A DNA stretch of 64,000 nt, taken from positions 46,724 to 110,723 of the forward strand of contig JAKJHY010000016.1 in the NCBI GenBank assembly GCA_021648845.1. The letters run 5' to 3'. This stretch comes from Mycobacterium sp. MBM (lineage in GTDB: Bacteria; Actinomycetota; Actinomycetes; Mycobacteriales; Mycobacteriaceae). This document shows positions 8,761 to 16,942 of this stretch, piece by piece. The position numbers were made by a program, and so were the translations under genes. Numbering within the stretch: the stretch's first letter is position 1; each line of letters begins with the position of its first letter. The notes under the pieces were generated by a model. The model did not search any database. It saw only the letters and a list, made by a program, of their open reading frames with translations, and was not told the DNA's origin.

Positions 8761-9953
8761 GATTTGCGCTCCCAGAATGCCGGTCCGACGGGTTCGATGA
8801 AGTCGCCGTTCGCGACCAGATAGCCGTCCTTGTCGATGGTAATGGGCAGCTGTGCCAGCGCACGTGCGGCCGGACCGAAGATCGGCCGGGCAAAGTGCAG
8901 CGCATCGAACTGCGACTGGTGGCACGGGCACAGGATGCGGTAGGTCTGCTGCTCGTACAGCGAGGACGGGCAACCCAGATGCGAGCACACCTTCGTGTAG
9001 GCGAACAGTTCACCGAAGTTGAAGCTCTCCTGGCCCTGGCGCTTGACGACCTTCTTCATGTCCTGGGGCTTGATGCGGATGAGCATGACCGGGTTGCGGA
9101 CACCCATCGCGACCTCGAACAGGTGATGGCTGGATTCCACGGTGACACCGTCGCCGTCGGACTCGCGCCACGGGAACACGGTCTCCATACCGCCGGCGTC
9201 GATATCTTCGGGGCGCATCTTCACGAACGGCGATTCACCGGGGATACCGGTGGCGCGGGCCAGATAGATGGTCTCGCCCTCGAAGCGCGGGGTCCACCCC
9301 GAGGTCCACAGCACGGCCTTCTTACCCTCGGCGGTCGGCACGACCGGCTTCCACGGGTTCTTGATCAGGCCGCCGAGGAAGGCCACCAGGGTGCCCAGGC
9401 CGAACGCGCCCAACCCGATACCCAGCGACAGACCGACCAGCTTGCGCCGCTTGATGGTCGAACCCTCAAGCGCGTCGGTCAGATTCGCGACGATGGTCTT
9501 GCGGTGGATCTCCGCCGAGGCGCCGTCGTGGCGATCCTGGATGGTGATCTCTTCGGGGATGAACTTCTTCTGGAACAGCACGGCGCCGATACCGATGGAC
9601 AGGATCGACAGGCCGAACGTGAGGCCGTACAGCGGGGTGGCCAGCGTGTAGATCCGCTCACCCTCACCGCCGTAGGGCACGTACTCCCACGGCCAGAACA
9701 GGAAGACCAGCAGCAGCGCCAAACCGGAGAAGCCGGCGAAGAGCAGCCAGTACGCGACAGTGCGCGAGGCGCGCTTCTCGGCCTTGGTGCCCTCGACGGG
9801 CCAACGCGGTTCCTTGTAGACGACCTCGACACCGTCGAGCTTGCCGCCCAGCGCGAGCAGTTCCTCGCGCGACATCTGCGCCAATTCGGCGTCGGTGGGC
9901 TGACCCGGAACCGGACGTCCCGAGGTGTCACCGCCCTGAACACCTCCGCTCAT
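8757..9953 (-). CDS. qcrA: Cytochrome bc1 complex Rieske iron-sulfur subunit
   Basis: 398 aa from the ATG overlapping the qcrC stop; an ATG 18 bases upstream is also possible. Three transmembrane helices lie in the N-terminal half (about 65-88, 104-127 and 172-196), as in actinobacterial Rieske proteins, rather than one. The C-terminal Rieske fold has cluster ligands Cys323-x-His325 and Cys342-x2-His345. Cys328 and Cys344 are placed for the stabilising disulfide. It transfers electrons from menaquinol to the haems of QcrC. Confidence 0.96.
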   Translation of the reverse strand: MSGGVQGGDTSGRPVPGQPTDAELAQMSREELLALGGKLDGVEVVYKEPRWPVEGTKAEKRASRTVAYWLLFAGFSGLALLLVFLFWPWEYVPYGGEGERIYTLATPLYGLTFGLSILSIGIGAVLFQKKFIPEEITIQDRHDGASAEIHRKTIVANLTDALEGSTIKRRKLVGLSLGIGLGAFGLGTLVAFLGGLIKNPWKPVVPTAEGKKAVLWTSGWTPRFEGETIYLARATGIPGESPFVKMRPEDIDAGGMETVFPWRESDGDGVTVESSHHLFEVAMGVRNPVMLIRIKPQDMKKVVKRQGQESFNFGELFAYTKVCSHLGCPSSLYEQQTYRILCPCHQSQFDALHFARPIFGPAARALAQLPITIDKDGYLVANGDFIEPVGPAFWERKS

Positions 9954-10786
9954 GCGCGTGCTCCGATCCACAACGTCATGCCGACGGCCGCCACGATCCC
10001 GATGATCCAGATGGCCATGCCCTCGGTGGTGGGGCCGAACCCGCCGAGGCCGTAGCCACCGGGATCGGGCGTGTTCGCGGCCTGCCGCACGTAGGTGACG
10101 ATGTCGGCCTTCTCCTCGGGGGAGAGCTGCCGGTCGGAGAACTTCGGCATGTTCTGCGGGCCGGTGAGCATGGCCGTGTACACCTGCGCCGGGACCTTGG
10201 CGGCTTCGCCCAGATCCGGTGCGTACTTGCCCGAGGACAGGGCTCCGCCCTTGCCGGTGAAGTTGTGGCAGGACGCGCAGTTCAGCCGGAACAGATCGCC
10301 ACCACGGGCGACGTCACCGGCCAGCAGGGAGTCGTAGGCGATGTGACCGTCGGCTTCGCGCGGCACGACGGGGCCGCCGCCGTTGGCCTGGACGTAGGCG
10401 CCCAGCGCATCGATCTGGTGCTCGTCGAAGACCGGTTCCTTACGGGGTGCCTGGGCTTCGCCGCGCATCGCCGGCATCCGGCCGGTGGAGACCTGGAAGT
10501 ACACGGCGGCTTCGCCGGTGCCGATCAGGCTGGGGCCGCGGTCGGGAACACCCTGCAGGTTCGCGCCGTGGCAGCTGATGCACGAGGTGTCGAACAGCTG
10601 CTTACCGGTGCGCAGCAGCGCCGACTGCGATTCGTCGGCGACGGCGACCTGGGGCGTCGGGGTCAAGGTGGCGGCGACGGCGCCGGCCACGGACAGCCCC
10701 AGCAGCAGCAGCACGGCTGCCGACAGACGCCGACGCAAGCGACGCTGCTTGATCGTCTTCCCGGCTCCGCGGGACTTGCTGGTCAT
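9950..10786 (-). CDS. qcrC: Cytochrome bc1 complex dihaem cytochrome c subunit
   Basis: 278 aa from ATG (MTSKSRG), with AGAAGGGG just upstream. The frame is open much further, but that region overlaps ctaE. A basic N-terminus precedes one membrane helix (about 22-42). Two covalent haem sites follow, CISCH at 69-73 and CASCH at 170-174. A C-terminal anchor helix ends in LWIGARA. The two haems replace a soluble cytochrome c and carry electrons directly to CtaC. Confidence 0.96.
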   Translation of the reverse strand: MTSKSRGAGKTIKQRRLRRRLSAAVLLLLGLSVAGAVAATLTPTPQVAVADESQSALLRTGKQLFDTSCISCHGANLQGVPDRGPSLIGTGEAAVYFQVSTGRMPAMRGEAQAPRKEPVFDEHQIDALGAYVQANGGGPVVPREADGHIAYDSLLAGDVARGGDLFRLNCASCHNFTGKGGALSSGKYAPDLGEAAKVPAQVYTAMLTGPQNMPKFSDRQLSPEEKADIVTYVRQAANTPDPGGYGLGGFGPTTEGMAIWIIGIVAAVGMTLWIGARA

Positions 10787-10833
10787 CGAACCCCTTCTCG
10801 TCTTCGAGTCCACCGGACCCGTCGGCTTGCCGC

Positions 10834-11445
10834 TCATCGGACGAAGTAGATGACGGCGAACAGGGCGATCCACACGATGTCGACGAAGTGCCAGTAGTAG
10901 GACACGACGATCGCCGCGGTTGCCTGCGCGGGCGTGAACTTGGACAGCCTGGTGCGGATGAGCAAGAAGATGAAGGCCACCAGACCGCCGATGACGTGCA
11001 GGCCGTGGAAGCCGGTGGCCAGATAGAACACCGATCCGTAGGCGCTGCCCGGGATCGTGGTGCCGTGCTCGACCAGGTGGATGTACTCGTAGCCCTGGCC
11101 GAGGACGAAGAACAGTCCCATCAGGAAGGTGAGCACGTACCACCGGCGCAGCCCGAACACGTCGCCACGCTCGGCCGCGAACACGCCCATCTGGCAGGTG
11201 AAGGACGATGCGATCAGCACCGCGGTGACCGGCACCGCGAGCCACAAGTTCAGCTCGGTCGGCTCCGGCGGCCAGGCGCCTTGGGCCTGCGCACGCGCGG
11301 TGAAGTACATCGCGAACAGTCCAGCAAAGAACATCAGCTCACTGGAAAGCCACACAATGGTGCCGACACTGACCATATTCGGTCTGTTCAGCGAATGTAC
11401 GCGGGAGGTAATCGCGGTCCCCGAGGTCCCAACAGCGCTCGTCAC
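10834..11445 (-). CDS. ctaE: Cytochrome c oxidase subunit III
   Basis: 203 aa from the GTG at 11443-11445 (VTSAVGTSGTAITSRVHSLN), the same length as I recall for M. tuberculosis CtaE; a longer open frame upstream is rejected. It has five membrane helices and the conserved SSYYWHFVDIVW-type ending (VVSYYWHFVDIVWIALF). It is the first gene of the ctaE-qcrCAB operon, with 47 bases to qcrC. A -10-like CATACT lies seven bases before the GTG, so this mRNA may be leaderless. Confidence 0.95.
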   Translation of the reverse strand: MTSAVGTSGTAITSRVHSLNRPNMVSVGTIVWLSSELMFFAGLFAMYFTARAQAQGAWPPEPTELNLWLAVPVTAVLIASSFTCQMGVFAAERGDVFGLRRWYVLTFLMGLFFVLGQGYEYIHLVEHGTTIPGSAYGSVFYLATGFHGLHVIGGLVAFIFLLIRTRLSKFTPAQATAAIVVSYYWHFVDIVWIALFAVIYFVR

Positions 11446-11452
11446 AGGTGCA

Positions 11453-11458
11453 AGTATG
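11453..11458 (-). promoter_or_regulatory. -10 hexamer for ctaE
   Basis: Minus-strand CATACT seven bases before the ctaE GTG fits the leaderless pattern. It would drive the whole ctaE-qcrCAB operon, divergently from trpD. Confidence 0.4.
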
Positions 11459-11558
11459 ACGCTTTGTAGTTGACCAACACCACCCGGGTTCGTAATTGAG
11501 TACAAACGTGTCCCGGTACGCAGTCGTGACAGGCTCCGGACGGGGTGTGCGCGGGCGA

Positions 11559-11564
11559 TAGCAT
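11559..11564 (+). promoter_or_regulatory. -10 hexamer for leaderless trpD
   Basis: TAGCAT is followed by exactly six bases and then the GTG of trpD, which would be the transcription start. No Shine-Dalgarno sequence is present upstream of the GTG. Confidence 0.5.
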
Positions 11565-11570
11565 CACGGC

Positions 11571-12650
11571 GTGTCATCCGCGCAGAACGTCTCCGACAGT
11601 CCGATCACGTGGCCGCAGATCCTCGGCCGCCTCACCACTCACCAGGATCTGCTGCGCGGTCAGGCGGCGTGGGCGATGGACCAGATCATGACCGGCGCGG
11701 CCACCCCTGCGCAGATCTCCGGTTTCGCCGTCTCGATGCGGATGAAGCGGCCGACGTCGGCGGAGGTCACCGAACTCGCCGACACCATGCTCAAGCATGC
11801 GCGCCGGGTCCCCGACAGTGCGACCGGCATCGACGCCGTCGACATCGTCGGTACCGGCGGCGACGGCTCCAACACCGTGAACCTGTCCACCATGGCCGCC
11901 ATCGTCACCGCCGCGGCCGGCGTACCGGTGATCAAGCACGGCAACCGGGCGGCGTCCTCGCTGTCCGGCGGTGCCGACACCCTGGAGGCGCTCGGCGTGC
12001 GCATCGACCTGGGTCCCGACGAGGTGGCGCGCAGCGTCGCCGAGGTGGGAATCGCGTTCGCGTTCGCGCCGCAGTTCCACCCGTCCTACCGGCATGCCTC
12101 GGTGGTTCGCCGGGAGATCGGCGTGCCCACCGTGTTCAACCTGCTCGGTCCGCTGACCAATCCGGCGGCGCCGCGGGCCGGCCTGATCGGCTGCGCCTGG
12201 GGCGATCTGGCCGAGGTGATGGCCGGGGTGTTCGCCGCCCGCGGCGCCAGCGCGCTGGTGGTGCACGGGGACGACGGGCTCGACGAGCTGACCACGACGA
12301 CCACCAGCACCATCTGGCGCGTGCAGGCCGGCACCGTCGAGCGCCTGACCCTCGATCCGGCGGCGTTCGGTTTCCGCCGCGCCGATATGAGCGAACTCAT
12401 CGGCGGCGATGCGGAGGCCAACGCCGCCTCGGTACGCGCCGTGCTCGGCGGAGCCAAGGGGCCGGTCCGTGACGCCGTGGTGCTCAATGCCGCCGGTGCG
12501 ATGGTCGCGCATGCCGGGCTGTCCGGGGACGCCCAGTGGGTCCCGGCGTGGCAGTCCGGGCTGTCCCGGGCGGCGGAGGCCATCGATTCCGGTGCCGCGG
12601 AACGGCTTTTGGCGAATTGGGTTCGGTTCACCCAGAAGGCGGCCGGCTGA
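11571..12650 (+). CDS. trpD: Anthranilate phosphoribosyltransferase
   Basis: 359 aa. It joins PRPP and anthranilate in the second step of tryptophan synthesis. The signature phosphate-binding loop is DIVGTGGDGSNTVNLST (about residues 85-101), followed by the substrate region KHGNRAASSLSGGADTLEALG. The start is a GTG with no ribosome binding site but a well-placed -10, so it is probably leaderless. It stands apart from the other trp genes next to the respiratory operon, as in M. tuberculosis (Rv2192c). Confidence 0.95.
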   Translation: MSSAQNVSDSPITWPQILGRLTTHQDLLRGQAAWAMDQIMTGAATPAQISGFAVSMRMKRPTSAEVTELADTMLKHARRVPDSATGIDAVDIVGTGGDGSNTVNLSTMAAIVTAAAGVPVIKHGNRAASSLSGGADTLEALGVRIDLGPDEVARSVAEVGIAFAFAPQFHPSYRHASVVRREIGVPTVFNLLGPLTNPAAPRAGLIGCAWGDLAEVMAGVFAARGASALVVHGDDGLDELTTTTTSTIWRVQAGTVERLTLDPAAFGFRRADMSELIGGDAEANAASVRAVLGGAKGPVRDAVVLNAAGAMVAHAGLSGDAQWVPAWQSGLSRAAEAIDSGAAERLLANWVRFTQKAAG

Positions 12651-12651
12651 C

Positions 12652-14478
12652 TCAGCCCGCCTGTGCGCGGGCCCGGTGCGGGCGGCGCACACCGTAACGG
12701 TCGTCGAGTTCGGTGCCGTCGGTGTCGGCGGTCCGCTCGGCCGCCAGCCGGGCCGACCGCGCGGTGGCCGCCCAGGGTGCCCAGCGCGCCGCCGACCCGA
12801 TCGGGCTGGCATATCCGTTCGGGCAGCTGACGATGCGGACCCCCGGTGTGCCCAACCAGCGGGCCAGCAGTGCCGTCTCCTCGACCAGCGCACCGCCCAG
12901 CGGCGCCTGCTGCGGCAGAATCGTTTGTGCCGCAGTGGTTATCGCGTCGACGACGGGCATCGGCGGCACGCCGCGGCGCGCGCACCCGGCCGAGGCCAGC
13001 TGACCGTGCCGGATGACGGCGAGTTCCCAGCCGCCGTGCCCGTCGGGCCGCGCGGCGATCAGTTCGTCCACCGCGGCCAGCGCCTGCAGCCGCTGGCCCC
13101 GCCACGTCGCCTCGACCGCGTCCGCGGTGTGGTCGCGCAGCCGGGCCGCGGTCTCGTAGCGGTGCAGGCCGGCCAGCGCCTCGATCTGGCGCAACACGGT
13201 GCCGAACAACGTGCTGTCGACACCGTCGAGCAGATCGGCGGCGCGCCGCGGCGCCGCCGCGTACTGCGCCATATCGGTGTCGCGTGCGGCGGGACAGGGG
13301 GAGAGCTCGCGCTCTTCGCACAGGTGTTGCGCGCCGCGGGGCAGCCGCGCCGTGCAGGTGCGCACCCCGGTGCCGCGGGCCAGCACCTCGGCGACGGCGA
13401 CGGCGTCCGCGCGGGAGGTGAACGGCCCGACCGCGCGGCTCGTGCGCGGTGCGCGCACCACAGAGAACCGTGGGAACGCCTCCTCGGTCAGGGTGATCCA
13501 CCACCAGCGGCGCGGGAATTTCGACCTGCGGTTGTAGGGCGGGGCATGGGCGGCCAGCAGCCGGAGTTCGCGCACACCGGCCTCCAGTTCGTGCGCGCAC
13601 TCCACGTGGTCGACGCGGGTCGCCAGCGCCACCATCTCCTTCATCCGGGTGCGCGGGTCCGCGCCGGTGAAGTACTGGCCGACCCGGCGGCGCAGGTCCA
13701 CCGCGGTCCCGACGTAGAGCACCTCCTCGGACGGCCCGCGAAACAGGTACACCCCGGGCCGGGCCGGTAGGCCGTTGGCCAGGTGACGCTTTCGGCGCTG
13801 TGGGGCGGTGGCGTCGGGCAGGTAGGCGCGTAACTCCGGATAGCTGCGCACCCCCTGGTTCCCGACCCGCTCGATGAGCCCGTGCAGCACATCGACGGTG
13901 GCGCGGGCGTCGTCGAGGGCGCGGTGCGTCGGGGTGGTGGAGGCCGAGAACAACCGGGCCAGTGCCGACAGCTTCACGCTGGGTGCCTCGTCGCGGCTCA
14001 GCACCCGGCGCGCCAGCCGCACCGTGCACAGCACCGGTGGCCGGGGCCAGGCGATGTCCATGCGCTGTGCCGCTGCGCGCAGGAACCCGATGTCGAACCC
14101 GGCGTTGTGCGCGACGAGTACCGCGCCGCGGGCGAACTCCAGGAATGCCGGCAGCACGGACTCGATCCGGGGCGCGTCGTACACCATCGCCGAGGTGATA
14201 CCCGTCAGCGCCACGATCTGCGGCGGGATGCTGCGGCCCGGATCGACCAGCGTGGCCAGCTCCCCGAGCACCACGCCGCCACGGACCTTGACCGCCCCGA
14301 TCTCGGTGATCGCGTCGTGGTCGGTACCGCCGGGCGTGCTGGCGGTGGCGCGGCCGCCGGTGGTCTCCAGGTCGACCACCACGAACGTGGTGTCGGCCAG
14401 CAGCAGGTCGGCCACCGGGTCGACATCGGCGAAGCTCAGCTGCTGCACACCGGTGACGGTAGGCCCCGGCCCCGACAA
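12652..14478 (-). CDS. DEDDh exonuclease fused to a GIY-YIG (UvrC/Cho-like) nuclease
   Basis: 608 aa, Rv2191-like. The N-terminal domain (about 28-205) is a DnaQ-type 3'-5' exonuclease with Asp36/Glu38 (DLETTG), Asp129 (HNAGFD) and His185/Asp190 (HRALDD), so all DEDDh residues are present. From about residue 238 a GIY-YIG domain begins (PGVYLFRGPSEEVLYVG, then LRRRVGQYF), as in the UvrC N-terminus and Cho. A long C-terminal region includes a UvrB/C-like helical segment and has no HhH pair that I can see. Likely a DNA repair nuclease that incises and then resects. It converges on trpD with one base between stops. Biochemical role inferred from domains. Confidence 0.85.
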   Translation of the reverse strand: MSGPGPTVTGVQQLSFADVDPVADLLLADTTFVVVDLETTGGRATASTPGGTDHDAITEIGAVKVRGGVVLGELATLVDPGRSIPPQIVALTGITSAMVYDAPRIESVLPAFLEFARGAVLVAHNAGFDIGFLRAAAQRMDIAWPRPPVLCTVRLARRVLSRDEAPSVKLSALARLFSASTTPTHRALDDARATVDVLHGLIERVGNQGVRSYPELRAYLPDATAPQRRKRHLANGLPARPGVYLFRGPSEEVLYVGTAVDLRRRVGQYFTGADPRTRMKEMVALATRVDHVECAHELEAGVRELRLLAAHAPPYNRRSKFPRRWWWITLTEEAFPRFSVVRAPRTSRAVGPFTSRADAVAVAEVLARGTGVRTCTARLPRGAQHLCEERELSPCPAARDTDMAQYAAAPRRAADLLDGVDSTLFGTVLRQIEALAGLHRYETAARLRDHTADAVEATWRGQRLQALAAVDELIAARPDGHGGWELAVIRHGQLASAGCARRGVPPMPVVDAITTAAQTILPQQAPLGGALVEETALLARWLGTPGVRIVSCPNGYASPIGSAARWAPWAATARSARLAAERTADTDGTELDDRYGVRRPHRARAQAG

Positions 14479-14566
14479 CCCGGGTCAGCGTGTCGTACGC
14501 CGGCGGGCGTGTCGGTGCCCGTCGTTACGGTGCGCAGGAACTGCTCAGCAACGAAAGGTGACGTCG

Positions 14567-14824
14567 ATGGAACACGACCGGAGGAATCAGGCCGACGAGG
14601 CGCCGGACACCGGTTCGGTGGTGATCGACTGCGATGACTGTGCGGTGCGCGGTCCGGGCTGCCAGGACTGCGTGATCAGCGTGCTCCTCGGCGTGCCCGA
14701 GACTTTGCTGGACGATGAGCGTGCGGCGCTTGCGGTGCTCGCGGACGCCGGGTTGGCGCCCCGCTTGCGGCTGGTGCCGATCCATCGGCAGGACGGCCCG
14801 GATGGTAGAACTGGTGTGGCGTGA
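14567..14824 (+). CDS. Small four-cysteine protein of unknown function
   Basis: 85 aa from an ATG with GAAAGG eight bases upstream. Cysteines at 22, 25, 32 and 35 form CxxC-x6-CxxC, a pattern that could bind zinc or an iron-sulfur cluster. The rest is predicted soluble, with an acidic N-terminus and a basic C-terminus. It sits between the exonuclease fusion (divergent) and the NlpC/P60 gene (same strand, 164 bases on). I do not recognise the family; the frame is open further upstream but lies antisense to the exonuclease gene. Confidence 0.7.
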   Translation: MEHDRRNQADEAPDTGSVVIDCDDCAVRGPGCQDCVISVLLGVPETLLDDERAALAVLADAGLAPRLRLVPIHRQDGPDGRTGVA

Positions 14825-14900
14825 GGACACGCGTGTGACCTTTGGCAACGTCGGGAAGCCCGAATCTCATCCCGGATGCCTGTTAAGTTCACGTCTCCCG

Positions 14901-14930
14901 TTGGACAAGCCCGATGCCGTTTCGTAACCT
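14901..14930 (+). promoter_or_regulatory. Candidate SigA-type promoter for the NlpC/P60 gene
   Basis: TTGGAC at 14901-14906 and TAACCT at 14925-14930 are separated by 18 bases. They lie 59 bases before the TTG start. This is one of the few places in the window with both -35 and -10 elements. Confidence 0.45.
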
Positions 14931-14988
14931 ATTCGAGACCTGACAGCAGATCGTCGTGGCGCAAGCGCAGTTGTAAGGACGCAATATC

Positions 14989-16125
14989 TTGAGGTCTGAT
15001 CGCACACACCGACGTAAGAGTGGCGTCCGACGGTCCCTGGTCGGTGGGATGGCGAGCCTCATCATGGTGGGTGGCGTCCTCGCCTCTGGCGTGCAGGCCG
15101 ATCCCGCCGAGGACGCCCTGGCAAAGCTCAACGAGCTGTCGCACCAGGCCGAGATTGCCACCGAGAACATGCACGCCGCCCAGTTGGATCTCGATAACAA
15201 GCTGGTCGCGCAGCGTGCCGCCGAAGAGAAGCACGCCGCCGATATCGCGGCGGTCAACGCCGCCAAGGCCGATCTGGCGAAGTTTCAGACCGCGGTGGAC
15301 AAGATGGCCGCCGCGCAGTACATGGGTGGCCGCACCGACGGTCTGGATTCCATGCTGACCGCGAGTTCCCCGCAGGTGCTGATCGATCAGCTGGCCGTGC
15401 AGCGCGTGATGGGAACCGAGATGTCGGCCCAGATGCAGAGCTTCCGAAACACCACCGTGCGGGCCGCGCAGGCCGAGTCGGCCTCCGCGGCGTCGGCGGC
15501 CAATGCCAAGACCGCCGCCGAGCAGGCCGCCGCGGTGCGCGCCGACCTGCAAGCCAAGCAAAGCAAGCTCCAGGTCGAGATCGCCGTCGTCAAATCGCAG
15601 TACGAGGTGCTGACCCCGGCCCAGCGTGAGGCGCTGGCGGCCATCCCGCCGATGCCGGTCCCGGCAGCCGCTCCCGCTCCGGAAACTTTGCCGAACAACG
15701 ACCCCGGCGTGCTGGCCGCCCCGCCCGCGGGCATCCCGCCCGGCGATATCGCCCCGCCACCGGCCGCCGCACCGGGTTCCGGCCCGGCCACGGTCGCCAT
15801 GCAGGCCGCCCTGACCCGGGTCGGCTCGCCCTACTCGTGGGGGGCCGAGGGCCCGGGTGCCTTCGACTGCTCGGGGCTGGTCAAGTGGGCCTTCCAGCAG
15901 GCAGGTATCGCCCTTCCGCACTCCAGCTACGCGCTGGCCGCCGGTGGGCAGCCGGTGTCGATGGACCAGATGCAGCCCGGTGACGTGGTGTCCTACTACT
16001 CGGATGCATCGCATGTCGGTATCTACATCGGCGACGGCATGATGGTGCACGCCTCCACCTTCGGGAAGCCCGTGGTGGTCGCCCCGGTCAACAACGCACC
16101 GATTCACAACGTTCGTCGCTACTGA
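14989..16125 (+). CDS. NlpC/P60 peptidoglycan endopeptidase (Rv2190c-like)
   Basis: 378 aa from a TTG start, chosen because AAGGA lies nine bases upstream and the frame begins with a signal peptide (basic start, hydrophobic 18-33, cleavage near VQADP). A long coiled-coil region (about 40-215) is followed by a proline/alanine linker and a C-terminal NlpC/P60 domain. Catalytic Cys294 lies in FDCSGLV, with His342 and His354 downstream. The family hydrolyses the D-Glu-mDAP bond of stem peptides. The coiled coil probably holds the enzyme inactive, as in FtsEX-type and RipA-type hydrolases. Confidence 0.92.
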   Translation: MRSDRTHRRKSGVRRSLVGGMASLIMVGGVLASGVQADPAEDALAKLNELSHQAEIATENMHAAQLDLDNKLVAQRAAEEKHAADIAAVNAAKADLAKFQTAVDKMAAAQYMGGRTDGLDSMLTASSPQVLIDQLAVQRVMGTEMSAQMQSFRNTTVRAAQAESASAASAANAKTAAEQAAAVRADLQAKQSKLQVEIAVVKSQYEVLTPAQREALAAIPPMPVPAAAPAPETLPNNDPGVLAAPPAGIPPGDIAPPPAAAPGSGPATVAMQAALTRVGSPYSWGAEGPGAFDCSGLVKWAFQQAGIALPHSSYALAAGGQPVSMDQMQPGDVVSYYSDASHVGIYIGDGMMVHASTFGKPVVVAPVNNAPIHNVRRY

Positions 16126-16129
16126 GCCG

Positions 16130-16915
16130 CTGAGAGCGTTCGTCGGCGGTGCGCTGATCGCCGCTGTAGTCCTGTCGGGATGCGGAGCCGAACCGGCCGC
16201 GGTCGGGCCGCCTTCGAGTACGGCCTCCGATACCGCCGCCACCACGTCGATCGCGCTGCCCGACGGGCGCACCGCGCGGCTGCGCGGCCTCGGCGGCGCC
16301 CGCAGCACCCCGATCATCGACCGCGTCGGTGCCGAGCTGCCCGCAGCCGCGGCGGCCGTCACCGCATTCTGGGGCCCGGACTGGCCGCGCGAGATCGTGG
16401 TGGTGGTGACCGAATCCACCGAACAGTTCCGGGTACTCGGCCACGGCGGCCCCGATATCGCGGCGGCCACCACCGCCGACGGGATCGTGTTCGCGCCGGG
16501 CGCGGCGGATATGAGCGATACCGCGCTGCGGATCGTGGTGCGCCATGAACTTTTCCACTTTGCGGCACGCCGGCAGACGGTCGCCGATGCGCCGCTGTGG
16601 ATCACCGAGGGCGTCGCCGACTATGTGGCCCGCCCGCCGTCGGCTCCACCGGGACCGCAGCGCGCCGCGCTGCTGGCCCGGCTACCCGATGACGCCGAGC
16701 TGCAGACCGCGGGTCCGGCCCGCTCGCTGGCCTACGACCGGGCCTGGTGGTTCAGCCGTTACGTGGCCGATCGGTACGGCCCGGACACGCTGCGCGCGCT
16801 GTATCTGCGGGCATGCGGTCCCGGGCATCCCGACCCGGCCACAGCGGTCCGCGAGACACTGCACGAAGATATCGACGACGTGCTGGCGCAGTGGCGCCGG
16901 TGGATGGCCGGATGA
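16130..16915 (+). CDS. Lipoprotein with HExxH peptidase motif, probable CTG start (Rv2189c-like)
   Basis: 261 aa if translation begins at the CTG four bases after the preceding stop. No ATG, GTG or TTG exists in frame before 16397, yet the upstream codons read as a clean lipoprotein signal (M)RAFVGGALIAAVVLSGC with Cys18. A start at 16397 would remove the signal and about 90 residues. I recall 257 aa for Rv2189c, which matches the longer form. The domain has HELFH at 139-143 and a downstream Glu in WITEG (160), the layout of gluzincin zinc peptidases. Substrate unknown; cell-wall work is likely beside the NlpC/P60 gene. Confidence 0.72.
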   Translation: MRAFVGGALIAAVVLSGCGAEPAAVGPPSSTASDTAATTSIALPDGRTARLRGLGGARSTPIIDRVGAELPAAAAAVTAFWGPDWPREIVVVVTESTEQFRVLGHGGPDIAAATTADGIVFAPGAADMSDTALRIVVRHELFHFAARRQTVADAPLWITEGVADYVARPPSAPPGPQRAALLARLPDDAELQTAGPARSLAYDRAWWFSRYVADRYGPDTLRALYLRACGPGHPDPATAVRETLHEDIDDVLAQWRRWMAG

Positions 16916-16942
16916 CGCGGTCCGCCGACAGTGAGGAGAACG

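Noticed and set aside
12086..14029. 647-codon minus-strand frame across trpD and the exonuclease gene
   Set aside because: Out of frame with both; Arg/Ala/Gly-rich with no domain.
14825..14988. Riboswitch before the NlpC/P60 gene
   Set aside because: Cell-wall hydrolase genes can carry c-di-AMP riboswitches, but I found no matching paired core here; a plain promoter and ribosome site explain the gap.
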